Position numbers and translations under genes: made by a program. Of a DNA stretch of 64,000 nt, positions 18,095 to 27,281 are shown one piece after another. The first letter of the stretch is position 1, and the number at the start of each line of letters is the position of its first letter. Origin of the DNA: Cytophaga sp. FL35 (GTDB lineage: Bacteria > Bacteroidota > Bacteroidia > Flavobacteriales > Flavobacteriaceae); assembly GCF_014349235.1 (NCBI RefSeq), contig NZ_JACSOH010000015.1, forward strand, positions 61,704-125,703. Reading direction: 5' to 3'. The notes below the pieces were generated by a model, which did no database searches, was not told the origin of the DNA, and worked only from the letters and a program-made list of their open reading frames with translations.

Positions 18095-19858
18095 TTATGA
18101 ACTGGTTGTTTTCTGAAAACTTTTGACAACCAAATCCAGACCATCGTCAATTAAATGGCCCACTGTGGGTTTTTCAAGTTTTACGTTCTCTAGATGTTCC
18201 TTTATTTCCTTAGCAAAATCTGTGTCGCCATTGGAGGTTGCCAATTCGTATAGCTCAACCGATAAAAGCCAATCGGTAGGAAAATTTTCCTTGACTTCCT
18301 CAAATACTTTGTGTCTGGAGATAGTTTTGTTTTTTCCTTCCCTAAAATGCCTTACTTGCTCATAATAGGATTCTAACTGTGTTTGCTTATGGTTTTCCTT
18401 GCTTTTGGGCGGAGTGGCCGATAATTCATGACTACTGAGGTCAAAACTTTGAAAGTCGGCTATTCCATGAAAGGCCGAAACTACTTCTTGCCCCACGGCC
18501 ATGCTATAGAGTTCATCTTGCGACTCAAAAAGCGTTTTGTCTTTGTGTTTTACGATACAGTTTCTAAAGGTCACTAAGATAATTTCACCTTGAAGGTTTC
18601 GCGTACCGGTGATAATTTCCCCAGAAATAGTGATGTCACCTTCAAACTCCAAGGAAACAGTTTGCCCTTCAAAGATAGTATAGGCTTTCAGGTCTCTTGG
18701 GCTCATGTCCTCAATTGCAATGTTAATGCCTTTTAATTTTCCCAAGGGAGAGCCAAAACCATTGTAATGCCTTTTGGTACTGTGACCCACCAATTCTTTC
18801 TCGCGGAAGGATAAAGCTGTTTTTCCTTTGGTCTGTACATAAACCGGTTTTCCGTTGTGCTCAATAACACTTTCAAAATTACCGGATATTTGAAGTCCCG
18901 TGCTCAATTCAATCGTTCCCAATTCTTTGGAGTCGATCAATTTTTTAATACCCGATAACCCTCCGGTTCTTAAAGCCATGGTATTGGCAAAATCCTCCAA
19001 AACCTGACTTAAAAAAGCGAAATTGGGGGTAACAAAAAGTTGAGGTTGCGGTTGTGTTATATCAAAGGAAGTATAGGCCGCTTCAAGGGAGTAAGGCACT
19101 TTTTTAACCTTGTCCGTCATACACCAAGCGCTTTCCCCAATGGATGAAAGTAATCCCGCACCATAGATTTGAGGTCGTTCCACTTCTCCAATGAGACCAT
19201 ATTCTACCGTCCACCAATGCAGGTTTCGAATAAGGGCCATTTCACTTGGTTCGCCCATATTTTGCTGTAGCTCTTCAATTTTCTGTTCGGCTTCCTTAAT
19301 TTCCTTCTCCGGTGTATCAGCAGCTTCCTTAATGATAGATAAATGCCTAACGGCCTCGTACAGTTCATAATCCTTCGCGTTGGAAATAGCCTTGCATCCT
19401 ATTTCACCAAAACGTCTGAGATATTCGGCATATTCGGGATTGGCGATAATAGGTGCATGTCCCGCGCCTTCATGAATAATATCCGGAGCAGGGGTGTATT
19501 CTATATGTTTAAGCTGTCGAATGTCCGAAGCGATCACAAGCACATTATAAGCCTGAAATTCCATAAAGGCAGCCGGAGGGATAAAACCGTCAACGGCCAC
19601 CGCCGCCCAGCCAATTTCCTTCAAAATCCGGTTCATACCGTACATATTGGGAATATGGTCAATGGAAATTCCTGTCTTTTTTAATCCCTCTAAATAACTA
19701 TTGTGGGCAACTTTACTTAGGTAATCGACATTTTTGCGCATTACATAGCGCCACACTGCCTGATTAATGGCCGTATAGTCGCTATAATTCTGAGGTTTTA
19801 TATACTGCCTCAAATGTTTGGGGAGCTTTTCTAAAACAGGATTGCTTTCATAGGTCAT
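18095..19858 (-). CDS. phhA: Aromatic amino acid (phenylalanine-4-) hydroxylase with long C-terminal extension
   Basis: 587 residues. The N-terminal ~280 residues form the pterin-dependent hydroxylase domain: iron ligands His129 and His134 in IIHEGAGHAP and Glu225 in YGLIGEVERP are present, with FVTPNFAFL nearby. It would convert phenylalanine to tyrosine using tetrahydropterin and oxygen. Residues ~290-587 form an extension with no resemblance I recognise to the ACT domain of animal enzymes; similar long versions are common in Bacteroidota. A TAACTTTG -7 element lies at 19882-19875 on the minus strand, about 17 bases before the ATG. Confidence 0.93.
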   Translation of the reverse strand: MTYESNPVLEKLPKHLRQYIKPQNYSDYTAINQAVWRYVMRKNVDYLSKVAHNSYLEGLKKTGISIDHIPNMYGMNRILKEIGWAAVAVDGFIPPAAFMEFQAYNVLVIASDIRQLKHIEYTPAPDIIHEGAGHAPIIANPEYAEYLRRFGEIGCKAISNAKDYELYEAVRHLSIIKEAADTPEKEIKEAEQKIEELQQNMGEPSEMALIRNLHWWTVEYGLIGEVERPQIYGAGLLSSIGESAWCMTDKVKKVPYSLEAAYTSFDITQPQPQLFVTPNFAFLSQVLEDFANTMALRTGGLSGIKKLIDSKELGTIELSTGLQISGNFESVIEHNGKPVYVQTKGKTALSFREKELVGHSTKRHYNGFGSPLGKLKGINIAIEDMSPRDLKAYTIFEGQTVSLEFEGDITISGEIITGTRNLQGEIILVTFRNCIVKHKDKTLFESQDELYSMAVGQEVVSAFHGIADFQSFDLSSHELSATPPKSKENHKQTQLESYYEQVRHFREGKNKTISRHKVFEEVKENFPTDWLLSVELYELATSNGDTDFAKEIKEHLENVKLEKPTVGHLIDDGLDLVVKSFQKTTSS

Positions 19859-19922
19859 ATGAACGGTCTTTACACAAAGTTACAAAATGCGGATTTACTG
19901 ATTCATTGTAATTTTATCATAC

Positions 19923-19952
19923 AAAAATGCCCTTCACTTGAAGGGCATTTTT
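19923..19952. terminator. Rho-independent terminator
   Basis: A 12-pair perfect stem (AAAAATGCCCTT with AAGGGCATTTTT) and a CACTTG loop, T-tracts on both strands. It lies just after the end of the DUF4136 gene (minus strand) and upstream of phhA, so it mainly insulates phhA from the DUF4136 transcript. Confidence 0.85.
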
Positions 19953-19969
19953 AACGAACTGAATTCTAT

Positions 19970-20548
19970 TTATCTTACGGCCACTGTATTTGGTGGGTAT
20001 TGCATAAGTATTTCAGAAACAAACTCTCTAATTCGTTCTTCTTTCTTCTCAATATTGGCAATGTTACCTAGATTACCAACACCTTTACCTTGCCATACCA
20101 GTTCTTTACTATTCGCATCTATGAGGTCAATATATAAAGAGCCTTCTGTGCGGGTGCTAACATTGTTGCCTCCCCAGCCTCCCCAGCCAGGTCCCCATCC
20201 GGCACCCCAGTAATAAGGGCTCCATCCCCAACCGAAGCCTCCGCCCCAGTAATTATTGTAGATATCCACTTGTTCTTTCTCCTTCGTAAAAATACTCACA
20301 AGGATATCAGGGTTTTCAGATTTTACAAATCCCCTTTTGGACATTTCAGATTCTATGGCTCTTAAGATTCTCTTCTTGTCCAAATCTGAAATTTGTGCCT
20401 TATCGATTCCTGTTTTATAAAACGCGTAGGATTTATAAGCGTTAAAGTCTGCTTCCCTATCATAATCAGATAAAACTTGCACCGAAGAACAAGAGCTTAA
20501 GAACAGCAAAACCAATATGGGAGCTACTAAAAATTTAATCTTTTTCAT
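19970..20548 (-). CDS. DUF4136 lipoprotein
   Basis: 192 residues with lipobox LLFLSSC (Cys20). The DUF4136 pattern is visible: VQVLSDYDREADFNAYKSYA, then ILRAIESEMSKRGF, a Gly/Trp/Tyr-rich insert (about 110-140, with GWGWSPYYWG), and GSLYIDLIDANSKELVWQGK. The family is a predicted outer-membrane or periplasmic lipoprotein of unknown function in Bacteroidota and Proteobacteria. Transcribed alone, with a strong terminator after the stop. Confidence 0.9.
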   Translation of the reverse strand: MKKIKFLVAPILVLLFLSSCSSVQVLSDYDREADFNAYKSYAFYKTGIDKAQISDLDKKRILRAIESEMSKRGFVKSENPDILVSIFTKEKEQVDIYNNYWGGGFGWGWSPYYWGAGWGPGWGGWGGNNVSTRTEGSLYIDLIDANSKELVWQGKGVGNLGNIANIEKKEERIREFVSEILMQYPPNTVAVR

Positions 20549-20624
20549 AACATTAATTGTTTGGAGTTAAGGAACAATTTTCTTTTGAAAACAGGCTCAA
20601 AAATCATGCCGAAAGAAATAAAGG

Positions 20625-20810
<186 letters not shown>

Positions 20811-21041
20811 TTATTAAAAGATTTCTTAATCCTTTAGATAGAAAATGTCCTCAATCGTCTTTGCAAATTTAAATTTCTGGATTTTTACGGAAACGACCCA
20901 AAATTAACAACTTAGAAGGGTAGGTCATCGTTTTTTATGGTGATTTTAACGAATGATTACAATCTTCAACCGTAGTTTTGTGTTTGGTAAAAAAGTGAAT
21001 CTTTTACAATTATAGGTAAGGGAATTCGTTTAAACAGTGAT

Positions 21042-21374
21042 ATGATTCTAGTCTTTAGACATTTCTTTTATAAAAATTACGTGGGCCTATCACTTTGGCC
21101 CTTTATTTTTATAAAACATCATGGGCTAAAGGAAGATATGGTCCTCATTAACCATGAGCGTATTCACTTAAGGCAGCAATTGGAGCTCTTAGTAGTTTTC
21201 TTCTATATTTTTTACATTGCCGAATGGCTTGTACGAACAGTCATGTATTTTGATAGTTACAAAGCCTATCAGAACATCAGTTTTGAACGAGAGGCCTATG
21301 AGAACGAAAAGAATTTAGACTATACTTCAGAACGTAGGGCTTTTAGTTTTATTAAATACCTTTGGGCTTCCTAA
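21042..21374 (+). CDS. Small membrane protein with HExxH motif (M56-like fragment?)
   Basis: 110 residues. The segment LINHERIHLRQQLELLVVFF contains HERIH, a zincin-type HExxH, placed before a hydrophobic helix (about 57-73). A further acidic segment FEREAYENEKN about 40 residues later could supply the third zinc ligand. The arrangement resembles the metal-binding part of M56/BlaR1-type membrane peptidases, but the protein is far shorter than that family. A TAGTTTTG -7 element sits at 20973-20980. It is immediately followed by the PLP-enzyme gene. Function is unknown; peptidase activity is unproven. Confidence 0.7.
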   Translation: MILVFRHFFYKNYVGLSLWPFIFIKHHGLKEDMVLINHERIHLRQQLELLVVFFYIFYIAEWLVRTVMYFDSYKAYQNISFEREAYENEKNLDYTSERRAFSFIKYLWAS

Positions 21375-21382
21375 ACGCCTTA

Positions 21383-22288
21383 GTGAAAGCTTTAAACCAA
21401 GAAATACATTTACCTCGATTACGGAAAGCAAATGTTTCCCTTTGGATAAAAAGGGAAGACCAATTGCATTCGCAAATATCCGGAAACAAATACCGAAAGC
21501 TTAAATTCAACATTTTGGAAGCCCGGAAACAAAGCGTTAAGAAGCTTTTGACTTTTGGAGGGGCTTTTTCCAATCACATTGCAGCTACTGCTTATGCCGG
21601 AAAGCTATATGGTTTGAGTACAATTGGGGTCATTCGAGGTGAAGAATTGGCCAATTCTTGGAGGGAAAACCCAACCTTGATGCAGGCATATGAGAATGGA
21701 ATGGAATTCAAGTTTATAAGCAGACAGGAATTCCGTTTAAAAAATGAGCCGGGTTTTATTGAGAAATTGAAGTCGGAATTCGGTGAGTTTTACTTGCTTC
21801 CGGAAGGCGGTACCAACTCCTTGGCCATCAAGGGTTGTGAAGAGATTATTTCCGATGGGGATAGGGATTACGATTTTATCTGCGTAGCGGTGGGCACTGG
21901 CGGCACTATTTCTGGTATTAGCAATGCGGTTTTTTCCCATCAAAAGGTTTTAGGGTTTCCGGCCCTAAAAGGCAATTTTTTGCAAGAAGATATTTGTAAA
22001 TTTGCGCCAAGGGAAAATTGGAAACTTGTTGAAAACTACCATTTTGGGGGCTACGCCAAAGTAGATCAAAACTTGGTGAACTTTATAAATGATTTCAAAA
22101 AGGAGACTGAAATTCCCCTAGATCCCATTTATACTGGGAAGATGATATACGGTATTTTAGATATGGTCGATCAAGGATTTTTTAAGGAAAATTCAAGAAT
22201 TTTGGCCATACATACCGGCGGTCTTCAAGGTATAAAGGGAATGAACGAGAACTTGAAAAAGAAAAACCTTCCGTTAATATGCGTTTAG
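21383..22288 (+). CDS. PLP-dependent enzyme, ACC deaminase/D-cysteine desulfhydrase family
   Basis: About 301 residues. No ATG exists near the N terminus. The GTG at 21383 gives a start just ahead of the conserved LPRLRKANVSLWIKREDQLH and leaves an 8-base gap from the previous gene; a TTG at 21362 is the alternative. The pyridoxal-binding SGNKYRKLKFN (candidate lysine within it), TFGGAFSNHIAATAY and the phosphate-holding VGTGGTISGI loop are clear. Family members deaminate 1-aminocyclopropane-1-carboxylate or D-cysteine to an oxo acid, ammonia or sulfide. The specific substrate cannot be assigned. It overlaps the next gene by 10 bases. Confidence 0.88.
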   Translation: MKALNQEIHLPRLRKANVSLWIKREDQLHSQISGNKYRKLKFNILEARKQSVKKLLTFGGAFSNHIAATAYAGKLYGLSTIGVIRGEELANSWRENPTLMQAYENGMEFKFISRQEFRLKNEPGFIEKLKSEFGEFYLLPEGGTNSLAIKGCEEIISDGDRDYDFICVAVGTGGTISGISNAVFSHQKVLGFPALKGNFLQEDICKFAPRENWKLVENYHFGGYAKVDQNLVNFINDFKKETEIPLDPIYTGKMIYGILDMVDQGFFKENSRILAIHTGGLQGIKGMNENLKKKNLPLICV

Positions 22289-23136
22289 TACGTAGACTGC
22301 TGCCATTTGCTTTAATGGCGATTTTTTTTGTAGGATGTAAAACCAAGCGAACCGTTTCTCAACGTACCCATCGTGAGAGACCTCAAGCCAAGGAGGTGAC
22401 CACCAATAAGGAAGAGAAAAAGAAAGATGATGGCCTGTATCCCATGCCGGAGGATACCGGCGAATTTATTCGGTTTGATATCAATTCGCCCCAAGAATAT
22501 GTGGAAACTTTCGCTGAAATAGCTCAGATGGAAATGAAGGCCTATGGAATTCCTGCCAGTATTACGTTGGCCCAAGGATTACTTGAAAGCGGTATTGGAA
22601 AGGGAGAATTGGCCATGAAGACCAATAACCATTTTGGTATCAAGTGCCACACGGGTTGGCAAGGCGACTATGATTTTCACGACGATGATGAAAAGGGGGA
22701 ATGTTTTCGAAAATACAATCACCCCATGTACTCGTATCGCGACCATAGTATCTTTTTGAAAAATAGGTCTCGTTACGCCTTTTTGTTCGATTATGCCACA
22801 GATGATTATAAAAGATGGGCAAGAGGGCTTCGCCAAGCGGGTTATGCAACGGACAGGCGTTACCCGGAAAAGCTCATTGCGCTGATCGAGAGACACCAAC
22901 TGTTCAATTATGATACGTCCGTCATTGCGGAGGGCTATGGTAAAAAAAGTACGCAACAGGTAATTGCTAAGGTGAAAAATGATTACCATGTAGTGCAGCC
23001 CGGAGATACCCTCTATTCACTAAGTAAAAGATACTCGGTTTCTGTAGATGATTTAATGCGTTGGAACTATATGTACAACACTGATCTTGCCGTGGGCCAA
23101 AAATTGACCGTCAAAACGGAAACCTACAATAAATAA
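22279..23136 (+). CDS. Glucosaminidase-LysM peptidoglycan hydrolase, lipoprotein
   Basis: 285 residues. Lipobox FFVGC (about Cys20), a charged linker, then a glucosaminidase (FlgJ/LytG-type) domain at about 75-215: SITLAQGLLESGIGKGELAM, NNHFGIKCHTGW, GLRQAGYATDRRYPEKLI. The catalytic Glu is probably the one in LLESGIG. A C-terminal LysM module (about 236-280, YHVVQPGDTLYSLSKRYSVS) binds glycan strands. It likely trims cell-wall peptidoglycan. Overlaps the deaminase gene by 10 bases and lies 58 bases before hemL. Confidence 0.93.
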   Translation: MRLVRRLLPFALMAIFFVGCKTKRTVSQRTHRERPQAKEVTTNKEEKKKDDGLYPMPEDTGEFIRFDINSPQEYVETFAEIAQMEMKAYGIPASITLAQGLLESGIGKGELAMKTNNHFGIKCHTGWQGDYDFHDDDEKGECFRKYNHPMYSYRDHSIFLKNRSRYAFLFDYATDDYKRWARGLRQAGYATDRRYPEKLIALIERHQLFNYDTSVIAEGYGKKSTQQVIAKVKNDYHVVQPGDTLYSLSKRYSVSVDDLMRWNYMYNTDLAVGQKLTVKTETYNK

Positions 23137-23194
23137 AAAGATACTTTCGCGTTGAAAAAGTATTTAAAAATCCATAAAAATTTCTCAAACCCCT

Positions 23195-24475
23195 ATGATC
23201 TATCAAAGAAGTAGTGCCCTATTTAAAGAAGCCCAAAAAGTAATACCTGGCGGAGTAAATTCTCCAGTAAGGGCTTTTAAGGCGGTAGGGGGCGACCCTA
23301 TTTTCGTAAAAGAAGCAAAAGGAGCTTATTTGTATGACGAAGACGGTAATCAATTGATTGATTTTATTGCTTCTTGGGGACCCTTAATTTTAGGTCATGC
23401 CTATGAACCGGTTATCAATGCTGTAGTTGCCAAGGCGAAAAAAGGTACTTCTTTTGGTATGCCAACGGAAATTGAAACCCATTTGGCCAAATTGGCCGTT
23501 TCCATGGTGCCCAACATTGATAAAATCCGATTTGTAAATAGTGGTACCGAGGCTTGTATGAGTGCGGTTAGGCTTGCTCGTGGCTATACCGGAAAGGATA
23601 AAATCATCAAATTTGCGGGATGCTATCATGGGCATTCCGATTCGTTTTTGATCCAAGCAGGTAGCGGGGCAGTTACTTTTGGAGCACCTAATAGTCCCGG
23701 TGTTACCCAAGGAACGGCCAAAGATACGTTGTTGGCGAATTACAATGATTTGGCAGGAGTTGAAGAATTGGTAAAGGCCAATGAAGGGGAAATTGCAGCC
23801 ATTATAATTGAACCTGTTGCGGGAAACATGGGGTGTATTGTTCCTCAGGATGAATTTATTCAAGGATTGAGAAAGCTGTGTACCGAAAAAGGGATTCTAC
23901 TCATTTTTGATGAGGTAATGACCGGTTTCCGATTAGGAAAGGGCGGGGCTCAAGAGGCCTTGGGAATCGATGCGGATATACTTTGCTTTGGTAAAGTAAT
24001 AGGTGGAGGTTTACCGGTGGGCGCTTTTGCCGCTAGAGCCGAAATCATGTCGCACTTGGCTCCTGAAGGTCCGGTTTACCAAGCAGGAACTCTAAGTGGT
24101 AATCCTTTGGCCATGGCCGCAGGCTTGGCCATGTTAACGGAGCTTGATAACCATCCTGAAGTGTTTGAAAGTTTGGCCAAAAAAACGGAATACCTACATG
24201 AAGGTTTTGAAAAGGTTTTGGATAAAAAAGGCATCGCTTACCAAATTAATCGATTCGGGAGTATGATTTCCGTTCATTTTACGGATGAACCTGTAGTTGA
24301 TTTTAAGTCTTCGGCAAAGGGAAACAATGAAACCTTTAAAAAGTTTTTTCACGGAATGCTTGATCAAGGAATTTATTTGCCTCCAAGTGCATTTGAGAGT
24401 TACTTTTTAAACGATGCCCTTAGCTATGGGGATTTGGATAGCACCATTGCAGCACTAGACTCTTTGGAATTATAA
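23195..24475 (+). CDS. hemL: Glutamate-1-semialdehyde 2,1-aminomutase
   Basis: 426 residues, normal length. Class III aminotransferase fold with [10 protein letters not shown] at the start, [38 protein letters not shown] and the PLP lysine in [18 protein letters not shown] (Lys267). It makes 5-aminolevulinate, the haem precursor, in the cytoplasm from glutamate-1-semialdehyde. It ends 4 bases from the convergent esterase gene with no room for a private terminator. Confidence 0.97.
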   Translation: MIYQRSSALFKEAQKVIPGGVNSPVRAFKAVGGDPIFVKEAKGAYLYDEDGNQLIDFIASWGPLILGHAYEPVINAVVAKAKKGTSFGMPTEIETHLAKLAVSMVPNIDKIRFVNSGTEACMSAVRLARGYTGKDKIIKFAGCYHGHSDSFLIQAGSGAVTFGAPNSPGVTQGTAKDTLLANYNDLAGVEELVKANEGEIAAIIIEPVAGNMGCIVPQDEFIQGLRKLCTEKGILLIFDEVMTGFRLGKGGAQEALGIDADILCFGKVIGGGLPVGAFAARAEIMSHLAPEGPVYQAGTLSGNPLAMAAGLAMLTELDNHPEVFESLAKKTEYLHEGFEKVLDKKGIAYQINRFGSMISVHFTDEPVVDFKSSAKGNNETFKKFFHGMLDQGIYLPPSAFESYFLNDALSYGDLDSTIAALDSLEL

Positions 24476-24479
24476 TCTA

Positions 24480-25652
24480 CTAATCAGGCACGGAAATCTT
24501 TAGGTAGTCCATTACCGCTTGATTGCCTATTAAAGCATTTGAGGGCATGGGGTAGGCTTCCGTAAAGACTTTTAGCTGGTCCGCTTCCAATATTTCTATA
24601 AAGTCCTCTTTGTAACCGTCGTCATAGGGCACATTCCCCATACGTAGGTTGAGGTGGTGACCAAAAAAGTTATATGCGGCGGCCCTTTTGGAATATCCGT
24701 AATCGTGTTTTTCAAGGGGAAGATGCACATTTTCGGCTTTGTGTTCGGCATCGTACAAGCTATAGACCTTTTGAATGTATGGGAATTCAACTCTAGGTGT
24801 ATTACGGGTCCAATCCGCTCCATCGGAAACCACTAAAAGAGGTCTTGGCGCACAAAGGGCGGCAATTTCTACGTTGTTGGTTTGGTGGTTTTCACTTTTG
24901 TGGATGGGCATGCCACTTTCACAGACGCAACCCCCAAAAAAATGTGCGGAAACCTGTACTACCGGTGCCGATGCCTTGATCCTGTCGTCAATAGCCGTTA
25001 GAACAAAGGTTTGCGTGCCGCCTCCAGAACCACCGGTCATTCCAATTCGTTCAGGGTCTACTTCGGGTAAGGACAATAGGTAATCCAATACCCGTTGGCT
25101 ATTATAGGTTTGTAGCAATAGGGCGATGGGCATTTTATGCTCTACCTGCATACTTTCACCATAGCCAACCATATCATACGCAAATACAATAGCCCCCATT
25201 CTGGCCAAAACTCCTGCCCTTTTTTGCATATAATGTGTAAACCGCTTATTGGCCAGGTGACCATGTGGTGAAAGAATGGCGGCATAGGAACTTCTCTCTT
25301 CGGTAGTACGATATAGATTTCCGGTGATGTAAAAACCTGGGAAGCTCTCTAGGGCTATATTCTCAATGGTGTAACCGTCCATTACCTTTTTATCCCTTAG
25401 AATGGCATTAAAATTGCCCTTTATTATGGGCATCTTATCCAATTGCATGCCTTCGATTATTCCTCTTTTAATGGTATTCGCCCTTGCCTCCCAAGAAGCT
25501 TTGTCATTCCATTTTGAAGCGAATTCCTTCAACATAAGATTACCTTCGTCCTCCGTCCAATAGCGGCCTACACAAAGCATATTTTCTTGAGCGAAAAGTT
25601 GGAAGGGGGCAATAAAAATGAGAATTAATAAAAGATAAGTCGGTCGGGCCAT
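24480..25652 (-). CDS. Secreted alpha/beta hydrolase, acetyl xylan esterase-like
   Basis: 390 residues with signal peptide (LIFIAPFQLFAQ). Alpha/beta-hydrolase with nucleophile elbow RIGMTGGSGGGTQTF (Ser209) and catalytic His316 in LEKHDYGYSKRAAAYNFF; the oxyanion region AAILSPHGH is also visible. The family (acetyl xylan esterase/dienelactone hydrolase-like) removes ester groups from polysaccharides or small esters. It lies 11 bases downstream of the TolB-like gene, so both form a secreted-enzyme operon. Substrate unknown. Confidence 0.85.
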   Translation of the reverse strand: MARPTYLLLILIFIAPFQLFAQENMLCVGRYWTEDEGNLMLKEFASKWNDKASWEARANTIKRGIIEGMQLDKMPIIKGNFNAILRDKKVMDGYTIENIALESFPGFYITGNLYRTTEERSSYAAILSPHGHLANKRFTHYMQKRAGVLARMGAIVFAYDMVGYGESMQVEHKMPIALLLQTYNSQRVLDYLLSLPEVDPERIGMTGGSGGGTQTFVLTAIDDRIKASAPVVQVSAHFFGGCVCESGMPIHKSENHQTNNVEIAALCAPRPLLVVSDGADWTRNTPRVEFPYIQKVYSLYDAEHKAENVHLPLEKHDYGYSKRAAAYNFFGHHLNLRMGNVPYDDGYKEDFIEILEADQLKVFTEAYPMPSNALIGNQAVMDYLKISVPD

Positions 25653-25663
25653 CTGTGGTAGCT

Positions 25664-27160
25664 TTATAGTTGAGTATTACTGATGAAAGCGATGTATTTA
25701 CCATCTGGCGACCAGCTAGGCACGTTAATGGTTCCTTGCCCTCCGTAAAGATAGGCGATAACTTTTATGGGCCCTCCGTTTATAGGCATGCTTCTCAAAT
25801 ATACCTGCTTGTAGAAGGGATGATCACCTGCCGGTACTTCTGGCATGTAGGAGATAAAGACAATACTCTTTCCATCTGGTGAAATATGGGGAAACCAATT
25901 TTGATAGGCATCATGGGTCAATTGTTCTTGTTTGCTGCCATCCGGAAGCATACGCCAAAGCTCCATGGAACCTGTTCTTGCAGAGTTGAAATAGATATAT
26001 TTGCCATCCGGGCTGTATTCTGATCCGTCATCCAAGGTGGTTTGTTGGGTAAGTTGTATTTCATCACCGTTTCCATCCGAAGAAATTTTGTAAATATCAT
26101 AAATTCCATTCCTGCCACCGGTGTAGGTGAGCCATTTGCCATCGGGGGACCAACCGTGGAGATAGCTGGGGCCAATGGGTGTAATTCTTTTTGGGGTTCC
26201 GCCTTCCACGGGAACTGTATAAATAAGGGAGCCGTACTCTTCCTCTCCGCTCGCACTGCTAATTCCCAGCATTTTACCATCAAAGGAGAGTACATGGTCG
26301 TTATTGTTGCTTTGTACAAAATCGGTATTTAGTTGTTCGATTTTGCCGGATTCTAGGTCGTAAGTAAAAAGAAGTCCTTCCGAATTATAAATCAACGTTT
26401 TACTGTCGGGCGTCCAATTAGGTGCTTGGATAGAATTGGTTACCGAATGTAGAATTTTCCGTTTTCCCGTCTCTATGTTCATAATTTCAAGGTGGCTTCC
26501 TAAATAGTCGCGATAAGGAACCAGTTCTTTTGGGGCAGGTATGACAATGCGTGTGTTTTCAAATAGTGCCTTTTCCACAACATTTTCTTCATGGGAGCAA
26601 ACAAAAAGTCCGGTAAGCATTTCTTCCGGGAATTGTAAATGTGGGAGTTCTACCGTCCAAAAAGGGTCACCTAATTTGGCCACACTCATTAGAAAACTTC
26701 CGTTTCGCCTTTCGAGCTGAATTATCTGAGGATGTTTTACAGGAGAAAGTATTTCTTCTACTTGTCCGCCTTTTTCCTTTCGGTACTGTAGTGATGTGAG
26801 TCCGTCACCATGGACTGTTGCGCAGACCATGGCGGCATCGGTATCTGTGGATTCTCTTACCATCCAGCCCATTTTTCTATGCGCATTTACCCCTTCGCCA
26901 ATAAATTTGGCTCGGGTTCTTAGAATAAAGTTTCCGGAAGTCTTTTTGTAAGCAAATTGGAACTCATCCTTATCGAACCATATATTGGCACCTGCACCGG
27001 AAATTTCAAATATTTGCTCCCCTTCCTCGTACTTAGCACTTCCTGTTTTAATTACTGCGCCAACATCTTCGCTATCGGTGAAAATGTTTAGATTTTTTTG
27101 CCCTGAGGAAAGTGATGTATAAAACACCGCCATTAATAAAAGGTAAATTCTTTTAGTCAT
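25664..27160 (-). CDS. Secreted TolB-like PD40 beta-propeller protein with N-terminal jelly-roll
   Basis: 498 residues. Signal peptide to about residue 20. Residues about 30-200 (NIWFDKDEFQFAYKKTSGNF, GWMVRESTDTDAAMVCATVH) resemble the DUF1349/concanavalin-type domain. Residues about 225-498 contain at least five PD40/WD40-like repeats (NWTPDSKTLIYNSEG, GWSPDGKWLTYTGG, EYSPDGKYIYFNSA, HISPDGKSIVFIS, SWSPDGKYIAFIS). Such proteins are periplasmic; some precede secreted hydrolases, as here. It is not the Tol-Pal TolB. A binding role for a polymer or for its esterase partner is inferred. Confidence 0.85.
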   Translation of the reverse strand: MTKRIYLLLMAVFYTSLSSGQKNLNIFTDSEDVGAVIKTGSAKYEEGEQIFEISGAGANIWFDKDEFQFAYKKTSGNFILRTRAKFIGEGVNAHRKMGWMVRESTDTDAAMVCATVHGDGLTSLQYRKEKGGQVEEILSPVKHPQIIQLERRNGSFLMSVAKLGDPFWTVELPHLQFPEEMLTGLFVCSHEENVVEKALFENTRIVIPAPKELVPYRDYLGSHLEIMNIETGKRKILHSVTNSIQAPNWTPDSKTLIYNSEGLLFTYDLESGKIEQLNTDFVQSNNNDHVLSFDGKMLGISSASGEEEYGSLIYTVPVEGGTPKRITPIGPSYLHGWSPDGKWLTYTGGRNGIYDIYKISSDGNGDEIQLTQQTTLDDGSEYSPDGKYIYFNSARTGSMELWRMLPDGSKQEQLTHDAYQNWFPHISPDGKSIVFISYMPEVPAGDHPFYKQVYLRSMPINGGPIKVIAYLYGGQGTINVPSWSPDGKYIAFISNTQL

Positions 27161-27281
27161 ACTGGTTGGTTGATAAAAATGAGATGCTGTAAAAGTGCCG
27201 GGACAACTAAAGATAAGGTATTTAATCTACATATATGCCAATTTGTAGGTGTCTGATTATAAGAGCCAACCCGACAGATGT

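Noticed and set aside
24476..24479. Possible frameshift or missing terminator between hemL and the esterase
   Set aside because: Both proteins are full-length with proper ends; the 4-base gap is simply tight convergent packing.
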